Assembly: GCA_002238415.1 (NCBI GenBank)
Contig: MPMI01000036.1
Coordinates: 1 to 61,156, forward strand
From: Desulfurellaceae bacterium bin18
Lineage (GTDB): Bacteria; Desulfobacterota; Binatia; Bin18
Length of the DNA: 61,156 nt
Reading direction: 5' to 3'
Shown here: piece by piece, positions 18,953 through 27,792 of the stretch
Layout: every line of letters starts with the position of its first letter
How positions within the stretch are numbered: the stretch's first letter is position 1
The notes under the pieces: generated by a model
What the model saw: the letters and a program-made list of their open reading frames with translations, nothing else
Databases searched by the model: none
What the model was told of the DNA's origin: nothing
Position numbers and translations under genes: made by a program

Positions 18953-20323
18953 ATGGGATGGTTGGCCCGCTGGGGCATGAGTCTGACGCGTTGGACAGAG
19001 CGCTGGATACCCGACTCGTGGGTCATTGCCGTCATGTTGACGCTCGTGGTGGCCCTCCTGGCCCTTACGGTCGGAGGCGCTTCTCCGGCAACGGTATTGA
19101 CCGCGTGGGGAGATGGCCTGTGGGCCCTACTCAGCCTGACCATGCAGTTTACCGTCATGATGGTCGTGGCGTATGCCTGCGCCGTATCCCCGCCGCTCAA
19201 GCGGGTGTTTGTATGGCTGGCCTCGCGCCCCGACCCTGACAAGCCACGCCAGGCAATCGTCCTCATGGCGCTGTTTTCTACCATCACCGCGTGGCTCAAC
19301 TGGGCCTTGTGTCTGGTTATTTCGGCGGCATTTCTCCCTTTTATCGTGCGCGCTAACCCGCGCGTAGACTTCCGCTTGCTCGTAACCTGTGCCTATCTCG
19401 GCGTTGGAACCGTGTGGCATACCGGCCTGTCCGGCTCGGCTCCGCTCATTATTGCCACACCGGATAATTTCCTCATCCAGGCCGGAATCTTATCGGAAAC
19501 CATTCCGACCACGCAGACCATGTTTGCTACATTTAATTTATGGTACGCGCTTGTGGCCGGGCTGGTGGGCATTCTCGTTGCGGCCATTCTCGTCCCGCCA
19601 GCATCGGACGCGGTGACTGCCTCAGCCGAACAGGCCGATCGTTTGGAAGCGTTGAACCAACCCATACAGAAACCGGACGCGACGCGCCCGGCAGAGAAAA
19701 TGGAATGGTGGCCCGGCTGGTCTCTGATTGCCAGTAGCGCCATGCTGCTCTACTTCGGGCTTCAGATTCTCGAAAAAGGTTTTGGCCAGACCTGGACGAT
19801 TGACAACTATAATCTTATTTTCCTGGCTTTGGGGCTTCTCCTGCACTGGTATCCCAAGTCCTTTTTACACGCCTGTGAACAAGGGATTCGCAACACCTGG
19901 GGGATCGTCATCCAGTATCCCTTGTACGCAGGAATTTTCGGGCTGATGTCGTATACCGCTCTGGGCGAGGTGCTGACAGCCTTTTTCATTGACGCCAGTT
20001 CGCCGCGCACCTTTCCATCCATTGTGTATTTGTATTCCGGGGTGCTGAACTATTTCGTGCCGTCGGGCGGGTCGAAATGGATCGTTGAAGCCTCCTATCT
20101 CATCCCGGCAGGACAGACCTTGGGGCTCTCTATCCCCACCGTCACCCTGAGCTATGCGTATGGAGATATGACGACCAATTTGTTGCAACCGTTCTGGGCG
20201 ATTCCCATTCTCACCGTTGCCGGGCTGCGCTTTGGCGATATTATGGGCTACTGCCTGCTCTTGGCCGGATTTCTGGTCGTGTTTAATCTGGTGGCGTTGT
20301 TCCTGATCCCGTTGCAGCTCTGA
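18953..20323 (+). CDS. atoE: Short-chain fatty acid transporter, AtoE/TIGR00366 family
   Basis: A 456-residue inner-membrane protein with about 11 hydrophobic segments. The N-terminal GWLARWGMSLTRWTERWIPDSWVIAVMLTL and the ITAWLNWALCLVISAAFLPF, WHTGLSGSAPLIIATP and YFVPSGGSKWIVEA segments match the AtoE family. E. coli AtoE imports short-chain fatty acids such as butyrate or acetoacetate; the substrate here is inferred. A weak GGAG lies 8 bases before the ATG. It stands alone between era and the convergent DUF1820 gene. It fits the fatty-acyl-CoA theme of the window. Confidence 0.85.
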   Translation: MGWLARWGMSLTRWTERWIPDSWVIAVMLTLVVALLALTVGGASPATVLTAWGDGLWALLSLTMQFTVMMVVAYACAVSPPLKRVFVWLASRPDPDKPRQAIVLMALFSTITAWLNWALCLVISAAFLPFIVRANPRVDFRLLVTCAYLGVGTVWHTGLSGSAPLIIATPDNFLIQAGILSETIPTTQTMFATFNLWYALVAGLVGILVAAILVPPASDAVTASAEQADRLEALNQPIQKPDATRPAEKMEWWPGWSLIASSAMLLYFGLQILEKGFGQTWTIDNYNLIFLALGLLLHWYPKSFLHACEQGIRNTWGIVIQYPLYAGIFGLMSYTALGEVLTAFFIDASSPRTFPSIVYLYSGVLNYFVPSGGSKWIVEASYLIPAGQTLGLSIPTVTLSYAYGDMTTNLLQPFWAIPILTVAGLRFGDIMGYCLLLAGFLVVFNLVALFLIPLQL

Positions 20324-20346
20324 CTCTGCGGCTGGGGGATACTGGC

Positions 20347-20706
20347 CTACGTCTCTGCTTTCGGCGGCGTGTACATCGGGGTGGGGAGTTGGGTGACTTT
20401 CCCGTTTGAGGTCGGAGCCGGGTAGATTTTACTGACGCCGCGTTTTGCTACTTCATCGATACGGACCACTGAGTGCAACGGAATATAGGTACGTTCCACG
20501 CCGGCGAATTCATGCTGCAAGCCTTCTTCCGACGGGTCAATGACGAGGGTTGATTTTTCGCCAAAGAGCAGTCCCGCCACTTCGACGAATCCGAATAATT
20601 CACCGTGGCTGATGTTTTTGGCATAAATTTCATACACTTTGCCTTCATTCAAAAAGACAATTTTATAGACCTTTTTTCGAGTTGTGCGTGTCGTTGCCAT
20701 GGACAT
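20347..20706 (-). CDS. DUF1820 family protein
   Basis: A 119-residue cytoplasmic protein. KKVYKIVFLNEGKVYEIYAKNI, ELFGFVEVAGLLFGEKSTLVIDPSEE and ERTYIPLHSVVRIDEV are the conserved blocks of DUF1820, a family common in Proteobacteria with no known function. The tail after residue 90 is Pro/Thr-rich and likely disordered. Two ATGs are possible (20706 and 20700); GGTGAAG lies 10 bases before the first. It converges with the AtoE-type gene and is followed upstream, on the same strand, by dacB. Confidence 0.85.
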   Translation of the reverse strand: MSMATTRTTRKKVYKIVFLNEGKVYEIYAKNISHGELFGFVEVAGLLFGEKSTLVIDPSEEGLQHEFAGVERTYIPLHSVVRIDEVAKRGVSKIYPAPTSNGKVTQLPTPMYTPPKAET

Positions 20707-20756
20707 AAAGATTGGTCTTCACCCCAAGATTGTCAAGCCGTCAACCGACCGAATCG

Positions 20757-22325
20757 TCAATAGGTGCGTCTCCAATGTAAGAGCAGGGCCTGCTCAAATG
20801 CTTTGGCCCGCTCAGTCCAGGCTTCTGCTTCTGGGGGCGTTTGGACTCTCTCGGCATGACGGGCGGTGTCAAATGCCACTCGTCTGGCAAAGTCCGTCAG
20901 GAGGAGGGCGAAGCCTAACTGGTGTCCTTTGCGTGTTGTCAGGATGCCGATCAAACCATCGATGTAGCTCATCGTACCTGACTTGGCCCGTACCTTTTCT
21001 CCGAGTTCGGCCCACTCGTTCTCCCATTCCGGATGCGGCAGGAGGTCGAGCAGAGGAGGGGGCGCATTTGGCCCGCCGTGCCCGGTTTGTTCGGATGTGA
21101 GGGTCGCTCCATTATAGAGTATTGCGGTGAGCTGGCGCGGCGAATGGCGGGACATGCTGCTCAGGCCCGAATGGTTCATGCTCACAAATCCGGTCCAGTC
21201 TGTCTGCGGAAGACGACGCTGATACCAGTCTGTCAACAGGGCTGCTGAGTCTGCGATGGATAACGGGAGGTCTCGCAACGCGCGTGAGGTGACGAGGCCG
21301 GTGAGTTCTGCAGACAGATTATTACTGTGGAACAGCATCCCACTCAGAATTTCCGGCAGGGGCTTGCTGTCATGAGTATAGAGAAGGCGTGCGTTGGTTG
21401 GGGCCGAAGCGGCTTGGGGCAGGGGCAGGGTAATCCCTTGTTGCAGACAGTAGGTGCGGAACAAAGAGGCCGCGACCTTCCCTGGGGCGCGCCTGATCGG
21501 CAGTTCTTTGAAACCTCCTGCCGGAAGCTGACGCGAAAGCAGCCAGTGGTCCCTGCTCCCTCCGTCAAGGAGAAAAGGGGCATCAGATTGCACGCCTATA
21601 GGAATCAGCCCGGTGCTGACGCCGGCAACCGGAAGAAAAATACCGTCCGCCGGCGACCGCAACCAAGTCCGAAAATTTTTGGCTTCGGGTTTGCCCTTCC
21701 AGCGCAACTGAACACGGTTGTAGTTGAGTGAGAGGGCGCTCACACCAGGGTTATACGCGGCCGCAATCGGTTGCTTGGGATTAATCTCCTGCGTTGTTGT
21801 GAGAAAGCTCTCATCAAAAGCAAACCGTCCGCTCACTTGGGTAATACCGGCAGTCTTCAGAGCGTCAACAAAGCCTTGGAGGTCATTCGTTGATAGCGTT
21901 GGATCTCCACCCCCGACCAGATACAGGTCTCCGTACAGGGTGGACTCGTGGACCTTCCCGCTTACGAGCAGGCGGGTCTGAAATCGATAGTCTTCCCCTA
22001 AAATTTCTAGAGCCGCGAGGGCGGTAATGAGTTTCGTGGTCGAAGCCGGGATACGGGGGGTGTCAGCATCGTAAGTGTCAACAACCTGCCCATCCGTCAG
22101 ACGAAACAGGTGGTAGCCAACATCCTGGGGGTCTAGCCGATGTTGTTGGAGTAGGCGTGTGAGTGCTTTTGGAGCAGGCTGAGCCCGGACACCCGACGGG
22201 AATGCAAAGCCCACAGCCCATAGGGCGATGCCCGCCAGGATAAAGGCGAGTCCGAATAAAGCGTGGTACCGGTACGGGGGCGAATCTGCGGGTACCGCGG
22301 CTCGGCGCGTCAGAGTGGCGCGCAT
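20757..22325 (-). CDS. dacB: D-alanyl-D-alanine carboxypeptidase/endopeptidase (PBP4 type, peptidase S13)
   Basis: A protein of about 522 residues. A hydrophobic segment at 22-43 followed by VRAQPAP is a signal peptide or anchor, placing it in the periplasm. The three penicillin-binding motifs are present: SxxK as STTK at 95-98, SxN as SNN in HSNNLSAELTGL, and KTG as KSGT in RAKSGTMSYIDGL. PBP4 enzymes trim and open peptidoglycan cross-links. I use the ATG at 22325; a TTG at 22352 would add nine residues. The 36-base gap to the upstream acyl-CoA dehydrogenase gene suggests read-through, though the functions differ. Confidence 0.92.
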   Translation of the reverse strand: MRATLTRRAAVPADSPPYRYHALFGLAFILAGIALWAVGFAFPSGVRAQPAPKALTRLLQQHRLDPQDVGYHLFRLTDGQVVDTYDADTPRIPASTTKLITALAALEILGEDYRFQTRLLVSGKVHESTLYGDLYLVGGGDPTLSTNDLQGFVDALKTAGITQVSGRFAFDESFLTTTQEINPKQPIAAAYNPGVSALSLNYNRVQLRWKGKPEAKNFRTWLRSPADGIFLPVAGVSTGLIPIGVQSDAPFLLDGGSRDHWLLSRQLPAGGFKELPIRRAPGKVAASLFRTYCLQQGITLPLPQAASAPTNARLLYTHDSKPLPEILSGMLFHSNNLSAELTGLVTSRALRDLPLSIADSAALLTDWYQRRLPQTDWTGFVSMNHSGLSSMSRHSPRQLTAILYNGATLTSEQTGHGGPNAPPPLLDLLPHPEWENEWAELGEKVRAKSGTMSYIDGLIGILTTRKGHQLGFALLLTDFARRVAFDTARHAERVQTPPEAEAWTERAKAFEQALLLHWRRTY

Positions 22326-22361
22326 CTTTCTGGGGTTTCTCTGTGCGAACAAGGTTCTGTG

Positions 22362-23525
22362 CTAACGCAATAATGCCCGCGCAATCACCATACGGTGGAC
22401 CTCGGACGGCCCTTCTCCAATACGCCGGACCCGGGCCTCACGATACCAGCGTTCCAGCGGAAACTCTTTTGACACGCCATAGCCGCCATGAATCTGTACG
22501 GCATTATCGATCACCCGGCCCAGGACCTCGCTCGAATACAGTTTGGCTATTGAGGCTTCAACACGGGCATCTTCTCCGCGGTCAGCCTTCCAGGCGCCGT
22601 CCCAGATGAGCAATCGCGTTGCGCGCAATTCAACCTCCGCATCGGCCAGCATCCACTGAATCGACTGACGTTGGCTCAAGAGCTCGCCAAACGTTTCCCG
22701 TTGCTTGGCGTGTTCGATCGCCATCCGATGGGCAGCCACGGCAACCCCGAGGTTTGCGGCTGAGTAGGGAAAGCGCGCTTTGGTCAGCAGGTCAAAGCAC
22801 AGGTAGAGTCCCTGACCTTCTTCACCGATCATATTTTCGGCAGGCACACGGCAATCTTCAAATGAGACCTCGTTGGGCAGCGAGACGGTCCGGATGGTCC
22901 TGAACGGGCGGGCGGTAAAGCCAGGGGTCCCTTTGTCAATAATAAAGCAGCTAATGCCTTTGCGACCTTTTTCCGGATCGGTCCGGACAAAGACTACGCC
23001 CCATTCGGCTTCATGCGCGTGCGAGATAAAAATCTTTGAGCCGTTAATCACCCATGAATCCCCATCGCGCACGGCCCGGGTTTGAATGGCCCCGGCCGGA
23101 TCTGAACCGCCGCTTGGCTCAGTAATCGCAAAGAAGGTATACAGGCTGTTTTTCAGCGTGGGTACGGCATATTTTTGAATCTGTTCCGGGCTGCCGGCAT
23201 AAATAGGGTTCGGAGGATAGCGCCCGAACGTTCCACAGCCGGGATTGTACAGGCCCATGCGGTGCTGGGACATCTCTTCCAAGGCGAGGGACATGCTAAA
23301 GGTGTTCAGGCCCCCGCCTCCGTACTCCTTGGGGGCGCCGGGACACCACAAGCCCGTGGCCTTGGTTTTGGCTGACAGTCGCGCATAAACATCGTCGGGC
23401 AGGTCGGCTGCATCGGGATCAACGGCGTGTTCAGCCGGGATAACTTCCTCACGGATAAAACGACGAATTTGGTCTTGCAGCAAGGTGAGTTCTTCGGGCA
23501 GCGTATAGCCTTGGAAATCATTCAT
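22362..23525 (-). CDS. Acyl-CoA dehydrogenase
   Basis: A 387-residue FAD enzyme that makes the alpha,beta double bond in acyl-CoA. Family signatures are clear: AITEPSGGSDPAGAIQT, VINGSKIFISHAHEA, the FAD-binding RETFGELLSQRQSIQWMLAD block, and QIHGGYGVSKEFPLERWYREARVRRIGEGPSEVH near the C-terminus. The usual catalytic Glu is replaced in some subfamilies; the EGPSE segment here keeps Glu. It is the last gene of a three-gene operon after the thiolase-like and DUF35 genes, so the substrate is probably the CoA ester handled by them. Electrons would go to ETF and then to quinone. Confidence 0.94.
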   Translation of the reverse strand: MNDFQGYTLPEELTLLQDQIRRFIREEVIPAEHAVDPDAADLPDDVYARLSAKTKATGLWCPGAPKEYGGGGLNTFSMSLALEEMSQHRMGLYNPGCGTFGRYPPNPIYAGSPEQIQKYAVPTLKNSLYTFFAITEPSGGSDPAGAIQTRAVRDGDSWVINGSKIFISHAHEAEWGVVFVRTDPEKGRKGISCFIIDKGTPGFTARPFRTIRTVSLPNEVSFEDCRVPAENMIGEEGQGLYLCFDLLTKARFPYSAANLGVAVAAHRMAIEHAKQRETFGELLSQRQSIQWMLADAEVELRATRLLIWDGAWKADRGEDARVEASIAKLYSSEVLGRVIDNAVQIHGGYGVSKEFPLERWYREARVRRIGEGPSEVHRMVIARALLR

Positions 23526-23555
23526 GAGACATGCTCGCGATCGGGGAGGGGAGGA

Positions 23556-23975
23556 TCAACCCGCCCGTCTGAATTTGGGTAAGGTCACCTCTGGTGTGAC
23601 ATCGTCAAACACAACCTCAACCGGCAGGTCAAGCTGTAAATCCGCGTCTTCCACGTCGGTCAGCCAACTGAGCATCCGGACTCCCTCTTCCAGTTCTACC
23701 ACCACCGGACTGTAGGGCACGAGATCGGCAAATTGGGGTAACATGGGCTGCATGGCCGTCGTCCAGGAAAAGAGTGTGCCTTTGCCCGAGGATTTAGCCC
23801 ACTCCCACGCAAACGAGCCGCACTTGGCACACATATCACGCGGCACATGCCGCCAGGTGTTGCAATCCGTGCAACGCTGAAAGCGGAGCTCGTGCTGTTT
23901 GCAATACGCATAAAACTCGGCTGCGAAGCCCCGCATTTTCGGGACCGGACGCCGATATTCCTGTGTTTCCGCCAT
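23556..23975 (-). CDS. Zn-ribbon OB-fold protein (DUF35)
   Basis: A 139-residue protein with a rubredoxin-like zinc ribbon (CTDCNTWRHVPRDMCAKCG, two CxxC pairs near residues 33-52) and an OB-fold (GKGTLFSWT ... VPYSPVVVELEEG). DUF35 proteins partner thiolase-like enzymes, giving a substrate channel to condensing or aldol-splitting enzymes. ATG 23975 follows AGGAGAGAGG; upstream in-frame codons run into the thiolase-like gene and are not needed. It lies 16 bases after the thiolase-like gene, in the fixed order typical of such pairs. Confidence 0.92.
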   Translation of the reverse strand: MAETQEYRRPVPKMRGFAAEFYAYCKQHELRFQRCTDCNTWRHVPRDMCAKCGSFAWEWAKSSGKGTLFSWTTAMQPMLPQFADLVPYSPVVVELEEGVRMLSWLTDVEDADLQLDLPVEVVFDDVTPEVTLPKFRRAG

Positions 23976-23991
23976 GATAGCCTCTCTCCTG

Positions 23992-25179
23992 TTAGCGGCG
24001 CATAATTGCCAGGCTGCCGTCACCAAAATCTCCCCAGCCCGTGACCAGGCCGAGTTGGGCGTCTTTGACTTGACGCTCACCGGCTTCATGACGGAGTTGA
24101 TGGGTGGCTTCTACAACGTGGTTCATGCCCCACACATGCGCCTCGGAATGCAGGCCGCCATGGGTATTCAAAGGCAGTTCGCCGTCAAGCGCAAACCGAT
24201 TTCCCTGCGCGTACTCCCCAACCTCACCCCGTTTGCACAGCCCGAGTGCTTCCATCTGGAGCAGTACGACATAGGTAAAGCAGTCGTATATTTCGGCAAA
24301 GTCGAGGTCTTTGAGATCGACCTCAGCCATTTGCAGCGCATTCGGCGTGGCAAAGCTGAGCCCGATCGTAAACGGATCAGGCCGGGCTGGAATGTCATCC
24401 GCAGGGTAGGGGTGACCCTCAGCAATACCCGAAATATACACCGGGTCGTGTTTGAGGTCGCGAGCCCGCTCCGGCGAGGTCACGACCACTGCGGCAGCCC
24501 CATCCGTTTCCAAACAGCAGTCAAACAACCGGAAGGGTTTGGAGACCCAGCGGGCGTTCAAATAGTCCTCCATGCTGAGCGGGCGGCCCTGCATATAGGC
24601 TTTATCGTTCAGTTGGGCATGTTTGCGTGAGGTGACGGCCACGGTGCCCATAGCCTCGTCCGGGGTGCCATACAGTTCTTTATGGCGGGTGGCGAGCCAA
24701 GCGTACCACTGCACCGGAACGTTGGCCCCATAGGGAAGATAGTATTCTCCAATCGTGTTGGCCAGGGCGCCGGGTGCGCCACTGCCCCCACCGCCGTTGC
24801 CTTTACTCTTATTTCCCATATCGCGGACGCGCATCGTGGAGTAGCCATTCCAGCCCAGCGGCACGAGGACATTTTTCGCTACCCCGCAGGCAACCGCCAT
24901 GGCCGCGCTCTGGAGCGAAGTGACCGGACTGGCCCCGCCCATGTGTACCGTGACCGCATAGCGCAGATCCTCGACTCCAAGGTTGGCGGCAAAGTGTTCG
25001 GAGGTTGACGGCAGCGGGGGAGGGATAATGCCGTCGATATCATGCGGCCTCAGGCCCGCATCGCTCAGGGCGTGCATTGAGGCTTCGAGCATCAGCGCGA
25101 GGTCGGTCTTCCCCGACCCCCGGGTATAAGCGGTCTCGCCCACGCCGACGATACAGGCTTGGTCTTTCAGCGGGTACAT
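23992..25179 (-). CDS. Thiolase-like protein (lipid-transfer/Ltp type) lacking the nucleophilic Cys
   Basis: A 395-residue thiolase-fold protein starting [21 protein letters not shown]. The loop where true thiolases carry the acyl-accepting Cys reads [14 protein letters not shown], with no Cys, while the C-terminal [17 protein letters not shown] block is kept. This is typical of the SCP-2 thiolase-like/Ltp group. Some members paired with a DUF35 protein (for example Ltp2 with ChsH2) act as retro-aldolases on CoA esters with branched side chains. AAAGGAGGACTT precedes the ATG. It is the first gene of the operon with DUF35 and acyl-CoA dehydrogenase. I infer an aldol-type carbon-carbon cleavage rather than thiolysis. 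Confidence 0.9.
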   Translation of the reverse strand: MYPLKDQACIVGVGETAYTRGSGKTDLALMLEASMHALSDAGLRPHDIDGIIPPPLPSTSEHFAANLGVEDLRYAVTVHMGGASPVTSLQSAAMAVACGVAKNVLVPLGWNGYSTMRVRDMGNKSKGNGGGGSGAPGALANTIGEYYLPYGANVPVQWYAWLATRHKELYGTPDEAMGTVAVTSRKHAQLNDKAYMQGRPLSMEDYLNARWVSKPFRLFDCCLETDGAAAVVVTSPERARDLKHDPVYISGIAEGHPYPADDIPARPDPFTIGLSFATPNALQMAEVDLKDLDFAEIYDCFTYVVLLQMEALGLCKRGEVGEYAQGNRFALDGELPLNTHGGLHSEAHVWGMNHVVEATHQLRHEAGERQVKDAQLGLVTGWGDFGDGSLAIMRR

Positions 25180-25360
25180 AAGTCCTCCTTTGCTTTCCGT
25201 ATGCGCGCTGAATCGTATACTGGGAAAGATCGGGTTGTAAAGGTGAAACGGCAGAACGTCTGACTCAGACTGGTTTTGACTCGTTTCGGGTTGCTTGGTA
25301 GCATAGCGAATGACTCACTAAAAGTTTTATCTCACAGGTGGAAAATATAGCTTGTCGAAT

Positions 25361-26257
25361 ATGAAAATCCGAACACTCTTTGATACTCGCCCACAGACGT
25401 TTTCGTTTGAATTTTTCCCCCCAAAGACAGCAGAAGATGGCGAGGCGCTTTTTGATCGAGCCCGCGAACTCCAGCAACTGGGGGCCAATTTTTGCTCTGT
25501 GACCTACGGCGCTGGTGGTTCGACACGAAAGAATACTATCGATCTGGTGTGTCGCTTCCAAGCCGACCTGGGGCTCATCGGCATGGCCCACCTCACCTGT
25601 GTGGGGCACAGCCAAACGGAACTCAGCGACATTCTGGTTGAACTGCAAGACCGTGGTGTCGAGAACCTTATGTGTCTGCGCGGTGACCCGCCCCGCGGCG
25701 AAACCGCGTTTACCCCGGTCCCGGACGGTTTTGCTCATGCCGCCGAGTTAGTTGCGCTGGCCCGACGCAGTGGGGACTTTTGTATTGGAGTAGCGGGCTA
25801 TCCCGAAGCGCACCCGGAAAGTGTGAATGCACTTCAGGATTTGCAGCATCTCAAGGCAAAGGTGGACTGTGGGGTTGACTTTGTGACCACCCAGTTGTTT
25901 TTCGACGCCCAGGACTACTTTGATTTTGTGGCGCGAGCGAGACAGATGGGGATTCGGCAGCGTATTATTCCCGGCATCATGCCCATTCTGAACTACCGTC
26001 AGATTGTCCGCTTCACCCGGATGTGCGGGGCATCCATTCCGCTCGCGCTGCAAGAACGCCTGGAGCCGGTCGCTGAGGATACCGACGCGGTGTTTGAAAT
26101 TGGGGTTGACTGGGCGTGGCAGCAATGTGAAGCCCTGCTCGCCGGTGGTGCGCCCGGTATTCACTTCTACACCCTGAACCGCTCCCGAGCGACACAGCGT
26201 ATTTTTGAGCGACTCCGCCAAAGCAGTGTGAGTGTCCTTATGCCGCCAGCGGCGTAG
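25361..26257 (+). CDS. metF: Methylenetetrahydrofolate reductase
   Basis: A 298-residue flavoprotein interconverting 5,10-methylene-THF and 5-methyl-THF. The MetF core is clear: TFSFEFFPPKTAEDGEALFDR with the catalytic Glu, SVTYGAGGSTRKNT, MAHLTCVGHSQTEL, NLMCLRGDPP, VAGYPEAHPES, TQLFFDAQDYFDF, IIPGIMPI and GIHFYTLNRS at the end. The start is ATG 25361; the AGGTGG at 25335-25340 is nearer to a TTG at 25352. It opens a run of plus-strand genes that includes a MetE-core methyltransferase 1.5 kb downstream, so it may supply or drain methyl-THF for that enzyme. Confidence 0.95.
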   Translation: MKIRTLFDTRPQTFSFEFFPPKTAEDGEALFDRARELQQLGANFCSVTYGAGGSTRKNTIDLVCRFQADLGLIGMAHLTCVGHSQTELSDILVELQDRGVENLMCLRGDPPRGETAFTPVPDGFAHAAELVALARRSGDFCIGVAGYPEAHPESVNALQDLQHLKAKVDCGVDFVTTQLFFDAQDYFDFVARARQMGIRQRIIPGIMPILNYRQIVRFTRMCGASIPLALQERLEPVAEDTDAVFEIGVDWAWQQCEALLAGGAPGIHFYTLNRSRATQRIFERLRQSSVSVLMPPAA

Positions 26258-26358
26258 CTCGCCCAATATGGCATACTATGCCCCGACAACTTATGCTTTC
26301 CTCGTTGACGTTACGCTTCTGGGTGCGGTATGGTCTGGCCTGATACGAGGCTTTTGAA

Positions 26359-26718
26359 ATGACCCCACGCCGAGCAATGCTGCTATTGACCTATACCCTT
26401 GGGGAACATGTTAATCATGAGGAGTACGAGCAGTGGCTGCGTGAAGTGGATAATCCGTTTTTCAATAGCGTGCCGGGTGTTAAGCGCTATGCGAACTGGA
26501 AAGTGCTGGATGAAAAACTGGGGACGGTGCAGTTTACGCACTATGACCTGCTTGAGATCGACGATCTGGAAGCCTGGGCAAAAGTCTGGGGGAATGAGGA
26601 ACTCCAGACTTTTGCCCAGGGCTGGACGCAGCGCTGGTCCGTACACGGTCCTGATGAAAAATACGCCGGTCTGAATTTCCAGGTCATGCTGTGCGAGGAG
26701 ATCGCCGCGCCCGATTAA
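26359..26718 (+). CDS. Small protein, probable dimeric alpha/beta-barrel (EthD/Dabb-like)
   Basis: A 119-residue protein: MLLLTYTLGEHVNHEEYEQWLREVDNPFFNSVPGVKRYANWKVLD. The pattern of a first beta strand, a helix with a W near its end, then PGVKRY resembles the EthD/ABM-type dimeric ferredoxin-like barrel, found in small oxidoreductases and stress proteins. No catalytic residues can be assigned. It stands 30 bases before the cupin dioxygenase gene and 100 after metF, so it probably belongs to that catabolic group. A clearer EthD protein lies at 43.8 kb. Confidence 0.6.
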   Translation: MTPRRAMLLLTYTLGEHVNHEEYEQWLREVDNPFFNSVPGVKRYANWKVLDEKLGTVQFTHYDLLEIDDLEAWAKVWGNEELQTFAQGWTQRWSVHGPDEKYAGLNFQVMLCEEIAAPD

Positions 26719-26748
26719 ACGACCGCGCTGGGAACTAAGCACAACACC

Positions 26749-27792
26749 GTGGCGCAACCAACCCAATCGCACGAAGTGGAGACCTTTCTGGCTGGCCTGT
26801 CTCACTACGATGTCGGGCCGTTGTGGCAGGTGCTCGGCAAACAACTCACGCCCACGCCGGAAACGCCGGTCAAACCACATCTGTGGCGCTGGAAAGACCT
26901 GCGTCCCCAACTCTTGCGGTCGGGGGAACTCGTCTCCGCGGCTGAAGCCGAACGGCGGGTGCTCATGCTGCTCAACCCAGGGCTTGAGGGCCGAGTTGCC
27001 ACCACCCATACGCTGTATGCCGGGATTCAGTTGATCCTGCCTGGTGAAGTCGCCCGAACCCATCGGCACACGCCCAACGCGCTCCGTTTCATTATGGAAG
27101 GACAGGGGGCCTATACGGTCGTTGATGGTGAAAAACTGCCCATGCAGCCGGGAGATTTTGTCTTAACGCCAAATTGGACGTGGCATGAGCATGGCAGCGA
27201 AGGCACCGAGCCTGTCGTATGGCTCGACGGGTTGGACCTGCCCTTGGCCGGCATGCTGGCCGGAACGTTTTTTGAACCCGGTCTGACCGAATCGCAGGAC
27301 TTGACCAAGCCGGAGGATAACTCAACGCGTGGCTATAAACGCGGCGGACTCCTGCCGACCTGGCAACGTGCGGCTGGCGGGCAATCACCCTTGCTCAAGT
27401 ATGCGTGGAGCGAGGCGCGTCCCGCCCTGATGGACCTTGGCCGGGACGCGGACAGTCCGTTTGACGGCACCATGCTGGAATATGTGAATCCGGTGACAGG
27501 TGGCCCGTCGCTCGCGACCATGGCCAGCTTTCTACAGCGCCTCCGACCCGGCCAAAAAACGCAGGCGCGCCGACAAAGCGTGAGCAAGGTCTATCTCGCG
27601 GTTGAGGGGGCCGGACAGACGGCCGTCAACGGCAGGACCCTTGAATGGCAGCCGGGTGACGTGTTTGCCGTCCCAACCTGGGCGAATCACGCGCATGAGA
27701 ATCCATCGGCGTCCCAAGACGCGATTCTTTTTTCTTTTTCGGACGCCCCGGTCATGAAGGCCCTCGGCTGGTATAGAGAACAGGAACTATAG
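26749..27792 (+). CDS. Bicupin, gentisate 1,2-dioxygenase-like
   Basis: A 347-residue protein with two cupin domains. Cupin 1 carries H105-x-H107 (ARTHRHTPNALRFIMEG) and PNWTWHEHG (H146/H148) as metal ligands. Cupin 2 (KVYLAVEGAGQTAVNG ... QPGDVFAVPTWANHAHEN) is more weakly conserved. The arrangement is that of gentisate 1,2-dioxygenases, which open the ring of 2,5-dihydroxybenzoate with Fe(II) and O2. The exact substrate could be another hydroxy-aromatic acid. It starts at GTG 26749, and the MetE-core gene begins at the base after its stop codon. No maleylpyruvate hydrolase gene is seen nearby, so the pathway is incomplete here. Confidence 0.85.
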   Translation: MAQPTQSHEVETFLAGLSHYDVGPLWQVLGKQLTPTPETPVKPHLWRWKDLRPQLLRSGELVSAAEAERRVLMLLNPGLEGRVATTHTLYAGIQLILPGEVARTHRHTPNALRFIMEGQGAYTVVDGEKLPMQPGDFVLTPNWTWHEHGSEGTEPVVWLDGLDLPLAGMLAGTFFEPGLTESQDLTKPEDNSTRGYKRGGLLPTWQRAAGGQSPLLKYAWSEARPALMDLGRDADSPFDGTMLEYVNPVTGGPSLATMASFLQRLRPGQKTQARRQSVSKVYLAVEGAGQTAVNGRTLEWQPGDVFAVPTWANHAHENPSASQDAILFSFSDAPVMKALGWYREQEL

